Of a stretch of DNA of 64,000 bases, positions 35,190-43,257 are shown one piece after another (within the stretch, counting starts at the first letter, position 1; each line of letters opens with the position of its first letter). A program made the position numbers and the translations under genes. The DNA is from Bacteroidota bacterium (GTDB taxonomy: Bacteria > Bacteroidota > Bacteroidia > Chitinophagales > Saprospiraceae): NCBI GenBank assembly GCA_029557915.1, contig JAKQHS010000139.1, positions 1 through 64,000 on the forward strand. Direction: 5' to 3'. Under the pieces are notes generated by a model that saw only the letters and a program-made list of their open reading frames with translations, was not told the origin of the DNA and ran no database searches.

Positions 35190-35879
35190 ATTTTATACGA
35201 AGATAACCACTATATCGCGATCTCTAAGCCGTCGGGCATCCCGGTACAGGCCGAATCGACGGATGAAGACGGGGTGATCCCGAGGCTGCAGGAATTTATC
35301 GGCAAACGCGATCAAAAACCGGGAAAAGCCTTTATCGGAGTGCTCCACCGGCTCGACAAGGCGGTCACCGGCGTCCTGATACTGGCCAAAACCTCCAAAG
35401 GGCAGGAACGTTTTAATGAACTGCTCAGGAAGAAGGAAGTCAGGAAGTTTTATTTTGCAGTAACGGAGAAAAATAAAATGCCGGTGGAAGGAACCCTCAC
35501 CCATTTTTTCTCCAGGAAAGGGGAGGAGTATAAAATGAGCGTGAGCCTCCGGAAGGGTAGCGAAAAGGACCAGGAAGCCATTCTCAAATACTCCATCCTG
35601 GCCGTCCAGGAGGACCATCAATTACTGGACATAGAATTGATCACCGGGAGGAGGCACCAGATCCGGGCCCAACTAGCCTATATGGGATGCCCCATCCTCG
35701 GTGACAAAAGATACGGAAGCAAGTTCCAGGCGCCGGGCATCGCCTTGCATTGCTGCAGGATCCAGTTTATCCACCCGGTCAAAAAGGTTCCGCTGAACAT
35801 ATCCTGTTTGCCTTATGGGATGGATGAAGTGTGGAAACCTTTTAGGAAGAAAATGGTTGCAGTAGTCAATAGTCAATAG
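35172..35879 (+). CDS. RluA-family pseudouridine synthase
   Basis: From the ATG at 35172 (MEWTPHILYEDNHYIAISKP) this is a 235-residue enzyme that isomerises uridine in RNA. Motif II with the catalytic Asp is GVLHRLDKAVTGVLILAK. RRHQIRAQLAYMGCPILGDKRYG is the C-terminal active-site segment. It lacks the N-terminal S4 domain of larger RluD-type enzymes, so it is a short RluA form. The upstream ATG at 35052 is antisense to mqnD and rejected. The final codons and TAG stop fall in a repeat of the gtcaatagtcaatag kind, so the last few residues may derive from it. Target RNA unknown. Confidence 0.9.
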   Translation: MEWTPHILYEDNHYIAISKPSGIPVQAESTDEDGVIPRLQEFIGKRDQKPGKAFIGVLHRLDKAVTGVLILAKTSKGQERFNELLRKKEVRKFYFAVTEKNKMPVEGTLTHFFSRKGEEYKMSVSLRKGSEKDQEAILKYSILAVQEDHQLLDIELITGRRHQIRAQLAYMGCPILGDKRYGSKFQAPGIALHCCRIQFIHPVKKVPLNISCLPYGMDEVWKPFRKKMVAVVNSQ

Positions 35880-35930
35880 TCAGTTATGCAACAATTCTAC
35901 AATTCAACAATTCCGCAATTCAACAATTCC
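35861..35930. repeat. two short tandem repeats after rluA-like gene
   Basis: 35861-35886 holds units like agtcaat / agtcagt and runs through the TAG stop of the pseudouridine synthase gene. 35889-35930 holds imperfect units like caacaattctac and caattcaacaattcc. Related units recur near 28160-28222, 42945-42980 and 43020-43155. The second run sits just upstream of the SRP RNA promoter. Confidence 0.7.
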
Positions 35931-35932
35931 AT

Positions 35933-35940
35933 TACCTTTG
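35933..35940 (+). promoter_or_regulatory. Bacteroidetes -7 element of the SRP RNA gene
   Basis: TACCTTTG fits TAnnTTTG exactly and ends five bases before the first base of the SRP RNA. No clear -33 TTTG is present at the expected distance; that zone is short repeat. Confidence 0.6.
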
Positions 35941-35945
35941 GCCCC

Positions 35946-36038
35946 GGTGAGAATTATGCAATCAGCTCCTGTTGAACCTCCCCAGGGTCGAAAGGCAGCA
36001 AGGATAAAACGGTTGAGCGATGTGTATGATTTCTCACC
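35946..36038 (+). ncRNA. ffs: signal recognition particle RNA (4.5S type)
   Basis: This ~93-base RNA begins ggtgagaa and ends ttctcacc, a perfect end-to-end stem. Its middle holds the conserved SRP core: cccagggtcgaaaggcagcaagg, in which the loop and the AGGC/AGCA symmetric loop of domain IV are recognisable. It is the small bacterial form without an Alu domain, and binds Ffh for co-translational membrane targeting. A run of nine T follows the last C at 36040-36048, so the closing stem doubles as terminator. Confidence 0.9.
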
Positions 36039-36095
36039 ATTTTTTTTTGACTTTTGCTGTGAATACCAATAAATTATACTCAATCGCAACCTCCT

Positions 36096-36752
36096 ATGAA
36101 GTTTTTTATTGATACCGCCAACCTGGACCAGATCCGGGAAGCCAGGGACCTGGGAATCCTGGATGGGGTCACGACCAATCCCTCCCTGATGGCCAAAGAG
36201 GGGATCACTGGCAAAGAAAATATCATCAAACATTACCAGGCGATCTGCGAGCTGGTCAAAGGAGATGTCAGCGCCGAAGTCATCGCTACGGATTTTGAAG
36301 GGATCGTCCGGGAAGGGGAGGAATTGGCGGCCCTGGCCCCGAATATCGTGGTCAAGGTTCCCATGATCAAGGAAGGGATCAAAGCCATAAAATATTTTTC
36401 AGATCATAAAATCGCCACCAATTGCACCCTGGTGTTCAGCGCCGGGCAGGCTATCCTCGCCGCCAAAGCCGGAGCGACCTACCTGTCCCCGTTTATTGGC
36501 CGGATTGACGATACCAACTGGGACGGCATGCAATTGATCGCCGAGATTGCGGAAATATTTTCCCTTCAGGGCTTTGAAACCCAGATCCTGGCGGCCTCCA
36601 TCCGAAATTCCATGCACATCGTCTCGGCGGCAAAGGCGGGCGCTGACGTCGTCACCTGTCCGCTTCCGGCTATCTTGGGATTGCTGAAACATCCGCTCAC
36701 CGATATCGGGCTGGCCCAGTTTCTCGCGGACCACAAGAAAGCCAACAGCTGA
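36096..36752 (+). CDS. fsa: fructose-6-phosphate aldolase / short transaldolase
   Basis: This 218-residue cytosolic enzyme is a short class-I TalC/FSA-type aldolase. The start MKFFIDTANLDQIREA is diagnostic, as is DGVTTNPSLMAKEG. The Schiff-base Lys is K87 in NIVVKVPM, and the barrel continues with TNCTLVFSAGQAILAAKAGA and SPFIGRIDD. It either exchanges dihydroxyacetone units as transaldolase in the pentose phosphate pathway or cleaves fructose-6-phosphate; sequence alone does not decide. It converges on the nucleoside phosphorylase, with a small hairpin acagga/tcctgt at the fsa stop. Confidence 0.92.
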   Translation: MKFFIDTANLDQIREARDLGILDGVTTNPSLMAKEGITGKENIIKHYQAICELVKGDVSAEVIATDFEGIVREGEELAALAPNIVVKVPMIKEGIKAIKYFSDHKIATNCTLVFSAGQAILAAKAGATYLSPFIGRIDDTNWDGMQLIAEIAEIFSLQGFETQILAASIRNSMHIVSAAKAGADVVTCPLPAILGLLKHPLTDIGLAQFLADHKKANS

Positions 36753-36757
36753 CAGGA

Positions 36758-37630
36758 TTATTCCTGTTTGTCGATTTTTTCGAGCACCTCTCGAATAAGG
36801 CCATCCACTGATTTTTCCGGGTCTTTGCTGAACTGGCCATTTACCCGGTTGGCCAAAATGGTATTTACACTCACCGCTTCATGGCCCAGGGCCTTCGATA
36901 AGGAATAAAGTCCGGCCGTTTCCATTTCGAAATTGGTGAAGGGGAAGTTTTCATAGGAGAGGGTGGCCAGTTGGTCCAGCAATTGCACAGAGATATTGGA
37001 CTGCAGTCTCAGGTTTCGGCCCTGAGGGCCATAAAAACCGGGGCAACTGATGGCAATCCCCCGGTGCATCCCCGCGCCCACCCATTTTTCCAGGTCTTCA
37101 TTGGCCCAGCCCAGGTAGGCATCAGTAAACAATTCTTTGGCATCCGGTTCCAGGCCACTGAGCCATCCGGCGTCCGGACTGATTTTATTTCCCGGATAAA
37201 ATTTCATCAGGGAGTCAATACCGAAGGCCAGCGGGTTGACGACCCGGGAATCCACCGGGATGCCGTGATGAAAGGAACCCGAGGTGCCGATACGGATGAA
37301 CCGGATAGAGGTCGTGTGTTTTTTGGGCAGATAGGTCTCCAGGTCAATATTGAGCAGGGCATCGATCTCATTCAGCACGATATCGATATTGTCGGTCCCG
37401 ATCCCGGTGGAGATCACCATGAGGTTCCGGGTACCCAGCCTTCCGATATGGGTGATGAATTCCCGGTGGGTGCGGATGACCTCAATCTGATCGAAATACC
37501 GGCTGACCATGGACACCCTGTCCGGATCGCCCACCGTAATGCAGACCGGGGTGATCATATCGGGGTGCAGGTCCAGGTGGTAGACATGGCCTTTGGAATT
37601 GAGAATGAGTTCGGATGGTGCGATGGCCAT
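36758..37630 (-). CDS. nucleoside phosphorylase (uridine phosphorylase-like)
   Basis: This 290-residue enzyme has the PNP/UDP fold: VCITVGDPDRVSMVSRYFD (phosphate-binding loop), VISTGIGTDNIDIVLNE, FIRIGTSGSFHHGIPV, and FEMETAGLYSLSKALGHE with the ribose-binding EMET motif. It splits nucleosides with phosphate to base plus ribose-1-phosphate; the GDPDRV loop and length fit the uridine phosphorylase branch. It is not close to the futalosine hydrolase MqnB, whose fold is related, but that cannot be excluded by eye. The gene starts at the ATG at 37630. Convergent with fsa. Confidence 0.88.
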   Translation of the reverse strand: MAIAPSELILNSKGHVYHLDLHPDMITPVCITVGDPDRVSMVSRYFDQIEVIRTHREFITHIGRLGTRNLMVISTGIGTDNIDIVLNEIDALLNIDLETYLPKKHTTSIRFIRIGTSGSFHHGIPVDSRVVNPLAFGIDSLMKFYPGNKISPDAGWLSGLEPDAKELFTDAYLGWANEDLEKWVGAGMHRGIAISCPGFYGPQGRNLRLQSNISVQLLDQLATLSYENFPFTNFEMETAGLYSLSKALGHEAVSVNTILANRVNGQFSKDPEKSVDGLIREVLEKIDKQE

Positions 37631-37798
37631 GGATCAGTTGCCGCGGGATTTCTGCTCTAATTTAAAAAATCCGGCAAATCCGCTCAAGCTCTACCAAAAC
37701 GGATAGTCTGGGGATAGGGAATCTTCATTGGGAAAACTCCCATTGATTCTTCCTCCTCGATGGCCGTGGGATACGGTATACCGGCCTAACTTTACACC

Positions 37799-38194
37799 AT
37801 GAAAAAGATCTTTCATCTCTCGACCTGCCAGACCAACCAAAAAATATTAAAAGACTGGAAACCAGGCAAGGAATTTACCCTCCAGAACATCAAGGAAAAA
37901 AATATCAGCGCCGAAGAACTGGATATAGCGGCCGGCGTGCTGGGTTCCTATGAAGCGCTTTTCAGCCGGCGGGCCTTGAAATACAAAACGATGGGCCTGG
38001 CGGATAAAAAATTGTCGGAAAAGGATTACCGCAAACTCATCCTTTCAGAATACACTTTTCTTAAAAGACCGGTCCTGATCAACGGGAAGGAGGTATTTGC
38101 AGGAAGCGCCAAAGAGTCGGTGGAAGGGGGGAGGAGGAGTGTGAGGGGAAGGGAGCAAAAGGGTGAAAGGCGAAGGGTGAAGGGTGAAGGGTGA
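37799..38194 (+). CDS. ArsC/Spx-like thioredoxin-fold protein
   Basis: The first 107 residues form a glutaredoxin-like ArsC/Spx fold: MKKIFHLSTCQTNQKILKDW with one Cys (C10), EFTLQNIKEKNISAEEL, then SRRALKYK and the cis-Pro loop FLKRPVLINGKEVFAG. Only one Cys is in the active site (the second position is Gln), so it resembles the Bacteroidetes arsenate-reductase-like group more than classical ArsC. From about residue 108 the frame enters the gaagggtgaagg repeat and continues as a Gly/Arg/Lys tail to the stop at 38194. That tail looks like repeat sequence read in frame, not a conserved part of the family. Confidence 0.75.
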   Translation: MKKIFHLSTCQTNQKILKDWKPGKEFTLQNIKEKNISAEELDIAAGVLGSYEALFSRRALKYKTMGLADKKLSEKDYRKLILSEYTFLKRPVLINGKEVFAGSAKESVEGGRRSVRGREQKGERRRVKGEG

Positions 38195-38310
38195 AGGGTG
38201 AAAGGCGAAGGGAGCAAAAGGGTAAAAGGGTAAAGGGCGAAGGGTGAAAGGTGAAGGGAGCAAATGGGTAAAAGGGTAAAGGGGGAAGGGTGAAAGGCAA
38301 AAGGGAGCAT
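38121..38310 (+). repeat. gaagggtgaaaggc-type repeat overlapping a gene end
   Basis: Purine-rich units of about 7 bases, same family as 21508-21681, begin inside the ArsC-like gene and continue 116 bases past its stop. About 24 codons of that gene are repeat-derived. Spurious Pro/Ser/Phe-rich frames on the other strand arise from it. Confidence 0.8.
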
Positions 38311-38335
38311 GAGGTCCAAATTCTCTGTTAACAGC

Positions 38336-38400
38336 TGGAAGCTAGAAGCTAGAAGGTAGAAGCTAGAAGCTAGAAGCTGGAAACTAGAAGCTGGAAGCTA
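38336..38400. repeat. gctagaagctagaa-type short repeat
   Basis: Units of 7 bases (gaagcta, gaaggta, gaagctg) end two bases before the stop of the altronate dehydratase gene. A related gcttccagctt piece is at 26075-26091. Confidence 0.75.
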
Positions 38401-38401
38401 G

Positions 38402-40051
38402 TCACAGACTGATTCCCCGTTTCCAGGGGATAAAATCGTCCTGGGCCAGTCGTTCGGCGTGAGGTATGGCTTCGCCGCTGGCAACCCGGATGACGTATTC
38501 GAGGATTTCTTCGCCTTTGGATGGAATGGTATCGGCGCCATCTACAATCGTGCCTGCATTGAGGTCGATGATATCAGGCATCCTGCGGGCTAAGGCGGTG
38601 TTGGTGGCGATCTTGATCGTGGGGGCTACCGGGTTTCCGGTCGGAGTGCCGAGACCGGTGGTGAAGGCAATCATAGTGCATCCGCTGGAAGTCATGGCCG
38701 TAGTGGATTCCACATCCCCGCCCGGGGTGCACAACAGGTAAAAACCTTTTTCCGATACCCTTTCGGTATAATCCAGGACCCCTTTCACCGGGGCGGTGCC
38801 TCCTTTGAGCGCAGCGCCCAGGGATTTCATGGCATCCGTGATCAATCCGTCGCGGATATTGCCGGGAGAGGGATTGGCGTAAAAACCGGAACCCACGGCT
38901 TCCGCCCTGGCGCTGTAGGTTTTCATCAGCCGGGCGAATTTTTCTGCATTTTCAGGGGTTTCACAACGGTTGATCAGGTCTTGTTCCGCACCGCAGAGCT
39001 CCGGAAATTCGGAGAGAATGGTGGTACCTCCCAGGCCGACGATCAGGTCGGAGGCATGTCCCAGGGCCGGATTTGCCGTGATGCCCGAAAAGCCATCCGA
39101 ACCGCCGCATTCCAGGCCAAGGCTGAGATGTTCCAGCCCGGCCGGTGTTCTTTCTATTTTATCCGCTTCAATCAATCCGCAAAACGTTTGTTTGACCGCA
39201 TCGGCGATCAGTTCTCGCTCGGAGGAATACTTCTGTTGTTCAAAAATATAGACCGGTTTTCCGTGCCCCGGGTTAAAACGGTCGAGGGCTTCCTGGAAAA
39301 GGGAGACCTGGGCGTTCTGGCAGCCCAGGCTCAACACGGTCGCCCCGGCCACATTGGGATTGAGTACATATCCCGCAAGCAGTCGGCAAAGGGAGTCCGC
39401 ATCCTGGCGCGTCCCTCCGCATCCCATATCGTGGTTAAGGATTTTGATTCCGTCGATATTTTTAAATACGCGGCGATTGTGAATTTCCGCTTGGGTTCTG
39501 AGAATATCGGCTTTAAGGAGTTCCGGGGCCGCTGCACCGGACCGGAATAAATCCACGAGGAGTCGGGTATCCACACCGAATTCCTCAACAGTCTGGTAAC
39601 CGAGCGCTTTGACCAGGGAGTCCTGGATCACGGCCACATTCCGCTTTTCACAAAAAACGAGGGGGAGGATGATCCAGTAATTGCGGATCCCTACCGACCC
39701 GTCCTTGCGATGGTAACCCTTGAAAGTCCTTCCCTGGAAGCGGCCGATATCCGGTTTTTTCCAATCGGTTTTGACCTGGAGGGTGTCGAAGGATTCGGTG
39801 GCGTGTTCCGTATTTTCCGTGCTGATCCGGGAGCCCTTGAGGATGGGGGTCTTGGCCCTGCCCACGGTAAGACCGTACATTTTCACCGCTTCTCCGCGCA
39901 GAAAATCACGGATGGCAATCTTGTGTTTGACAGGGATGTTTTCCGAAATGAGGATAGACTGGCCGTTAAATTCGAGTTTATCCAGCTTTTTGAATTCTTC
40001 CAGTGCGACCACTACATTATCCTGATCGTGGATTTTCAGATATCTTTTCAT
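38402..40051 (-). CDS. uxaA: altronate dehydratase family protein
   Basis: From the ATG at 40051 (MKRYLKIHDQDNVVVALEEF) this 549-residue enzyme shows both UxaA parts: an N-terminal SAF-like domain (about 1-95) and the larger dehydratase domain from about 105 (GRTFKGYHRKDGSVGIRNYW). HDMGCGGTRQDAD and GLECGGSDGFSGITANPALG carry the conserved Cys and acidic residues of the metal site. It removes water from altronate to 2-keto-3-deoxygluconate in hexuronate breakdown. No uxaB or uxaC is in the window. The ATG at 40102 adds 17 residues ahead of the usual start and is less likely. The stop abuts a short repeat. Confidence 0.92.
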   Translation of the reverse strand: MKRYLKIHDQDNVVVALEEFKKLDKLEFNGQSILISENIPVKHKIAIRDFLRGEAVKMYGLTVGRAKTPILKGSRISTENTEHATESFDTLQVKTDWKKPDIGRFQGRTFKGYHRKDGSVGIRNYWIILPLVFCEKRNVAVIQDSLVKALGYQTVEEFGVDTRLLVDLFRSGAAAPELLKADILRTQAEIHNRRVFKNIDGIKILNHDMGCGGTRQDADSLCRLLAGYVLNPNVAGATVLSLGCQNAQVSLFQEALDRFNPGHGKPVYIFEQQKYSSERELIADAVKQTFCGLIEADKIERTPAGLEHLSLGLECGGSDGFSGITANPALGHASDLIVGLGGTTILSEFPELCGAEQDLINRCETPENAEKFARLMKTYSARAEAVGSGFYANPSPGNIRDGLITDAMKSLGAALKGGTAPVKGVLDYTERVSEKGFYLLCTPGGDVESTTAMTSSGCTMIAFTTGLGTPTGNPVAPTIKIATNTALARRMPDIIDLNAGTIVDGADTIPSKGEEILEYVIRVASGEAIPHAERLAQDDFIPWKRGISL

Positions 40052-40116
40052 GCCTTGTATTTGGGGAGGTGCAATACGGGTCAAAATTAAGCTTTTGGTC
40101 ATTTATCTTCGCCGGG

Positions 40117-40815
40117 ATGAATCAGGAATTGGTGATCAAATCGTCGACCAAACAGGCCGTGATATTCGGCGCTTCAGGCTTGATCGGAGGATTTTGCCTC
40201 GAGTACCTGCTCAATCACCCGGCCTATTCGTCCGTCCTGGTCTTCGGCCGCCGGGTTCCCGGGTTCCGGCATGAGAAAATGACTGCCTTCCAGGTGGATT
40301 TTGAGAATATGGAAGCCTGGGCAGGCCAGGTCCGGGGTGATGATCTTTTTATCTGCCTCGGAACCACCATGAAGAAGGCAGGTTCCAAAAAAGCGTTTTA
40401 CCATGTGGAATACGATTACATCACCGACCTGGTGGCTTACGCAGAATTGCACCGGATGAAACAAGTGATGCTGGTCTCGGCGATGGGGGCGGATTCCTCT
40501 TCCGTCTTTTTTTACAATCAGGTCAAGGGTAAGATCGAAGAGTCCGTGCGTTGCAGGGATTTTTGGAGCATCCATATTTTCCGGCCCTCGGTCCTCATCG
40601 GCAGCAGGGAAGAATTGAGGCCATTGGAATCCTTTGCGGCCGGGGCGGGCATGGCGCTGCGGGTACTCGGCCCTAAACTTTTTGCCGGGATCACCCCGAT
40701 AGAAGGGGAAAAAGTAGCCATGTCTATGGTCCGGGCGGCCCAGGGCACCCGCAGCGGGGTATTTTATTATCCCTCCCTCGTCATGGCCAAAATGGGTAAA
40801 AAAGAACAGAACTGA
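40117..40815 (+). CDS. NAD(P)-binding epimerase/dehydratase-like protein
   Basis: From the ATG at 40117 (MNQELVIKSSTKQAVIFGAS) the 232-residue protein is a Rossmann-fold NAD(P) binder with loop VIFGASGLIGGFCLEYLL, then FICLGTTMKKAGSKKAFYHVEYDY, VMLVSAMGADSSSVFFYNQVKG (YxxxK-like YNQVK) and IFRPSVLIGSREE. It matches the short atypical-SDR group of HTATIP2/YbjT-like oxidoreductases; the substrate is unknown. The ATG at 40003 is antisense to uxaA and rejected. It is 26 bases upstream of gldC, same strand. Confidence 0.82.
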   Translation: MNQELVIKSSTKQAVIFGASGLIGGFCLEYLLNHPAYSSVLVFGRRVPGFRHEKMTAFQVDFENMEAWAGQVRGDDLFICLGTTMKKAGSKKAFYHVEYDYITDLVAYAELHRMKQVMLVSAMGADSSSVFFYNQVKGKIEESVRCRDFWSIHIFRPSVLIGSREELRPLESFAAGAGMALRVLGPKLFAGITPIEGEKVAMSMVRAAQGTRSGVFYYPSLVMAKMGKKEQN

Positions 40816-40841
40816 CGGATTTTACTCTGTTTCTTTGCGCC

Positions 40842-41183
40842 ATGGATCAAAGAAAAAATAAAATTGTTCTCGAAATCAGCCTCGATGAGCAGGATATCCC
40901 CTCATCCATACATTGGACGGCAGACGAGGGCCCCGAAGCGGGGAACAGCCAGGAAGCGCGCGCCTTTCTCTTGTCTCTTTATGACGCCCCCAGCGGAGAT
41001 ACCCTTAAGATCGATTTGTGGACCAAGGATATGCAGGTACATGAGATGAACCGGATGATGTATTTCACCCTGAGGAGCCTGGCGGACACTTACCTGAGGG
41101 CCACCGCCAATAAAGAATTGTCCACAGACCTGAGGCGGTTTACCGATTATTTTGCAGAAAAATGCCAGTTGAAAAACAATTAG
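40842..41183 (+). CDS. gldC: gliding motility protein GldC
   Basis: This 113-residue soluble protein matches GldC: KIVLEISLDEQDIPSSIHWTAD, then SQEARAFLLSLYDA, LKIDLWTKDMQVHEMNRMMYFT and LRRFTDYFAEKC. GldC is associated with gliding motility and the T9SS in Flavobacterium, where it is not essential and usually sits beside gldB. No gldB is seen here, and gldC alone occurs in non-gliding Bacteroidetes too, so gliding is not proven. It has no signal peptide and is probably cytoplasmic. The two T9SS-sorted proteins in this window fit its presence. Confidence 0.9.
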   Translation: MDQRKNKIVLEISLDEQDIPSSIHWTADEGPEAGNSQEARAFLLSLYDAPSGDTLKIDLWTKDMQVHEMNRMMYFTLRSLADTYLRATANKELSTDLRRFTDYFAEKCQLKNN

Positions 41184-41204
41184 GCCGCCCGGCTTTGAAA
41201 CCGG

Positions 41205-41714
41205 TCAGGAACCGGCTCCTGCCAGGATCAACCGGACCAGGGGATCAAGGTCGGTATGCATGGCCCCGTTTACCCAGATCACCTCTTTGATCGTACGGGG
41301 CAGTTTTCCGTATTTCTGGTAGCTGTTCCAGATGTGGCGGATAAACCATGCCGGTTCTTTCCCCCACCGGAGGTCCCGGCTTTTCCGGGAAAAAAAGACC
41401 TCCCTGTCAATCTGGACAAAGACCGAATGATCATAGGTCCTTGCCAGGTCCCGGTCATAAAAGGCAAAGAGGCCTTCCACGATGACGAATGCGGTCGTTG
41501 CCCTTGCGGCCCTGACCTCCTTTTTCAGCCTTTTCCAGTCTATGGAATCCGGATGTTCCCAGTCGATATGATTTTTTATGATGGGCAGGCCGGTTTTTTT
41601 AACATAATCATCCTGATTGAAAAGCTTTATCGAATTACCTTTGAGCCGTTTTTTTAACTTTTCGGACAAGGTCGTTTTGCCTGCCCGGCTAACCCCGCCT
41701 ATGCCGATAATCAT
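41205..41714 (-). CDS. small P-loop kinase, nicotinamide riboside/uridine kinase-like
   Basis: This 169-residue cytosolic kinase has a clear Walker A loop (GIGGVSRAGKTTLSEKL), then LFNQDDYVKK, HIDWEHPDSIDWKRL and the FVIVEGLFAFYD Walker B-like strand. The DWEHPDSIDW and EGLFAFYD patterns recall nicotinamide riboside kinases and uridine kinases; I cannot pick one. The size is short but no motif is missing. It is convergent with gldC and divergent from the PD40 lipoprotein, with only 23 bases between the latter starts. Confidence 0.8.
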   Translation of the reverse strand: MIIGIGGVSRAGKTTLSEKLKKRLKGNSIKLFNQDDYVKKTGLPIIKNHIDWEHPDSIDWKRLKKEVRAARATTAFVIVEGLFAFYDRDLARTYDHSVFVQIDREVFFSRKSRDLRWGKEPAWFIRHIWNSYQKYGKLPRTIKEVIWVNGAMHTDLDPLVRLILAGAGS

Positions 41715-41737
41715 GGGCCCAAAATTAATTAAAGCAG

Positions 41738-42832
41738 ATGACGAACTTTCATTTTAAAGGAGGCTTTATACTTGCCTTCAGTTTGTTGATCACTTGTTCT
41801 CCCCCTGCGGTCATTACCCGGACGGATGGAACAGATCCCCTCCGGTATGAAGGAGAGAAACACTTTAAAAACATCACCCAACTGACCTTTGGCGGCAACA
41901 ATGCGGAAGCGTACTGGAGTTTTGACAGTAAACACCTGACCTTTCAGAGCGATTTTGGTTCCTGGTCCAACGGATGCGACCAGATTTTTTTAATGACTCC
42001 CGGGAAGGACGACCTTAAAAACAATAAACCCGTCCGCATCAGTACGGGCACCGGGAGGACCACTTGTTCCTATTTTATGCCCGGCAATAAAAAAATATTG
42101 TATGCTTCCACGCATGCGGCAGGAAGCACCTGTCCACCTGCTCCTGAACGGACCGGCGGAAAGTATGTCTGGGCCGTTTATGAAAGTTTTGACATTTATG
42201 TAGCCGACCTGGAAGGAAAAATCGTTTCCCGGCTTACCGACCATCCGGGTTATGATGCCGAAGCCACGGTAAGCCCGAAAGGCGATAAAATTGTATTTAC
42301 CTCCGTCCGGGACGGGGACCTCGATCTGTACACCATGGATACCGATGGTAAAAACGTAAAAAGGGTGACTTCGGAACTCGGTTACGACGGCGGCGCCTTC
42401 TTTTCCCCAGATGGCTCAAAACTGGTTTTCCGGGCTTCGCGCCCGCAAACGGAGGAGGCAAAAAAGGAATACCTCGACCTCCTGAAACAAGGATTGGTCC
42501 AGCCTACCGAGATGGAAATTTTTGTCTGCAATACGGACGGTTCAGGCCTGAAACAGGTGACCAAACTGGGCAAGGCAAACTGGGCGCCCTATTATTTACC
42601 GGACAACAAAAGGATCCTGTTCAGCTCCAACCATGCGGCCAGCAGGGGATATTCTTTCAATTTGTATATGATCAACGAAGATGGCACCGGCCTGGAAAAG
42701 GTCAGTTTCGACCAGACCTTCGATTCCTTCCCCATGTTTTCTCCTAACGGGAAATATCTCGTTTTTGCTTCCAACCGCTTCAATGGGGGTACCCGGGATA
42801 CCAATCTTTTTGTGACGGAATGGGTGGAATAA
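41738..42832 (+). CDS. TolB-like PD40 repeat lipoprotein
   Basis: The 364-residue protein begins with a lipoprotein-like signal (FILAFSLLITCSPPAVI, a putative lipid-modified Cys near 20). Five or so PD40 beta-propeller blades follow: AYWSFDSKHLTFQSD, TVSPKGDKIVFTSVRDGDLD, FFSPDGSKLVFRASRP, YYLPDNKRILFSSNH and MFSPNGKYLVFASNR. It is probably in the periplasm or on the inner face of the outer membrane. Function is unknown; PD40 proteins are often binding or scaffold partners. It is followed by about 425 bases of repeats. Confidence 0.85.
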   Translation: MTNFHFKGGFILAFSLLITCSPPAVITRTDGTDPLRYEGEKHFKNITQLTFGGNNAEAYWSFDSKHLTFQSDFGSWSNGCDQIFLMTPGKDDLKNNKPVRISTGTGRTTCSYFMPGNKKILYASTHAAGSTCPPAPERTGGKYVWAVYESFDIYVADLEGKIVSRLTDHPGYDAEATVSPKGDKIVFTSVRDGDLDLYTMDTDGKNVKRVTSELGYDGGAFFSPDGSKLVFRASRPQTEEAKKEYLDLLKQGLVQPTEMEIFVCNTDGSGLKQVTKLGKANWAPYYLPDNKRILFSSNHAASRGYSFNLYMINEDGTGLEKVSFDQTFDSFPMFSPNGKYLVFASNRFNGGTRDTNLFVTEWVE

Positions 42833-42840
42833 ATAGGTGT

Positions 42841-43257
42841 CCCCCACCGGTAGGAGGTTAGAGGTCAGAGGTCAGAGGTTAGAGATCCCGCGGCTGTAGG
42901 AGTTAAAAGGAGAAAGGTGAAGGGCGAAGGGTGAAGGGATACTAATTGCTGAATTGCTGAATTGTTGAATTGCTGATTTGTTTTGGGACTTCATTTTTAT
43001 TCCTAGGATCAATTTATTACACACCAATTCCACTGACCACTGACCATTGACTATTGACTATTGACAATTGACTATTGACTATTCGGCCTGGTATTCATAC
43101 TTGTGAAAAATGAAAATTGTTGAATTGCTGAATTGTTGAATTGCGGAATTGTTACGGGAGTACATTTTTATTCCTAAGACCTCGTACCTCTGACCTCGTA
43201 CCTCTGTCCTCGTACCTCAACCCTCAATCCTCACCCCTCAACCCTCAATCCTCAACC
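42841..43257. repeat. mosaic of four short-repeat families, no gene
   Basis: The gap between the PD40 gene and dnaG holds successive runs: a gaggtcagaggtcagagg run (about 42855-42885), a gaaggtgaagggcgaaggg run (about 42905-42940), a gaattgctgaattgttg run (about 42945-42980 and again 43115-43155), a tgactattgactattgac run (43025-43085), and a cctctgacctcgtacctc plus caaccctcaatcctc run (43180-43257) that ends at the dnaG stop. No coding sequence or RNA is recognised. Confidence 0.8.

Noticed and set aside
36752-36767. Terminator between fsa and the phosphorylase gene
   Set aside because: The hairpin acagga/tcctgt is only six base pairs and lacks a proper T-run at its base on either strand.
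38026-38319. Pro/Ser-rich minus-strand frames over the gaagggtgaagg repeat
   Set aside because: They are products of the low-complexity repeat, not genes.
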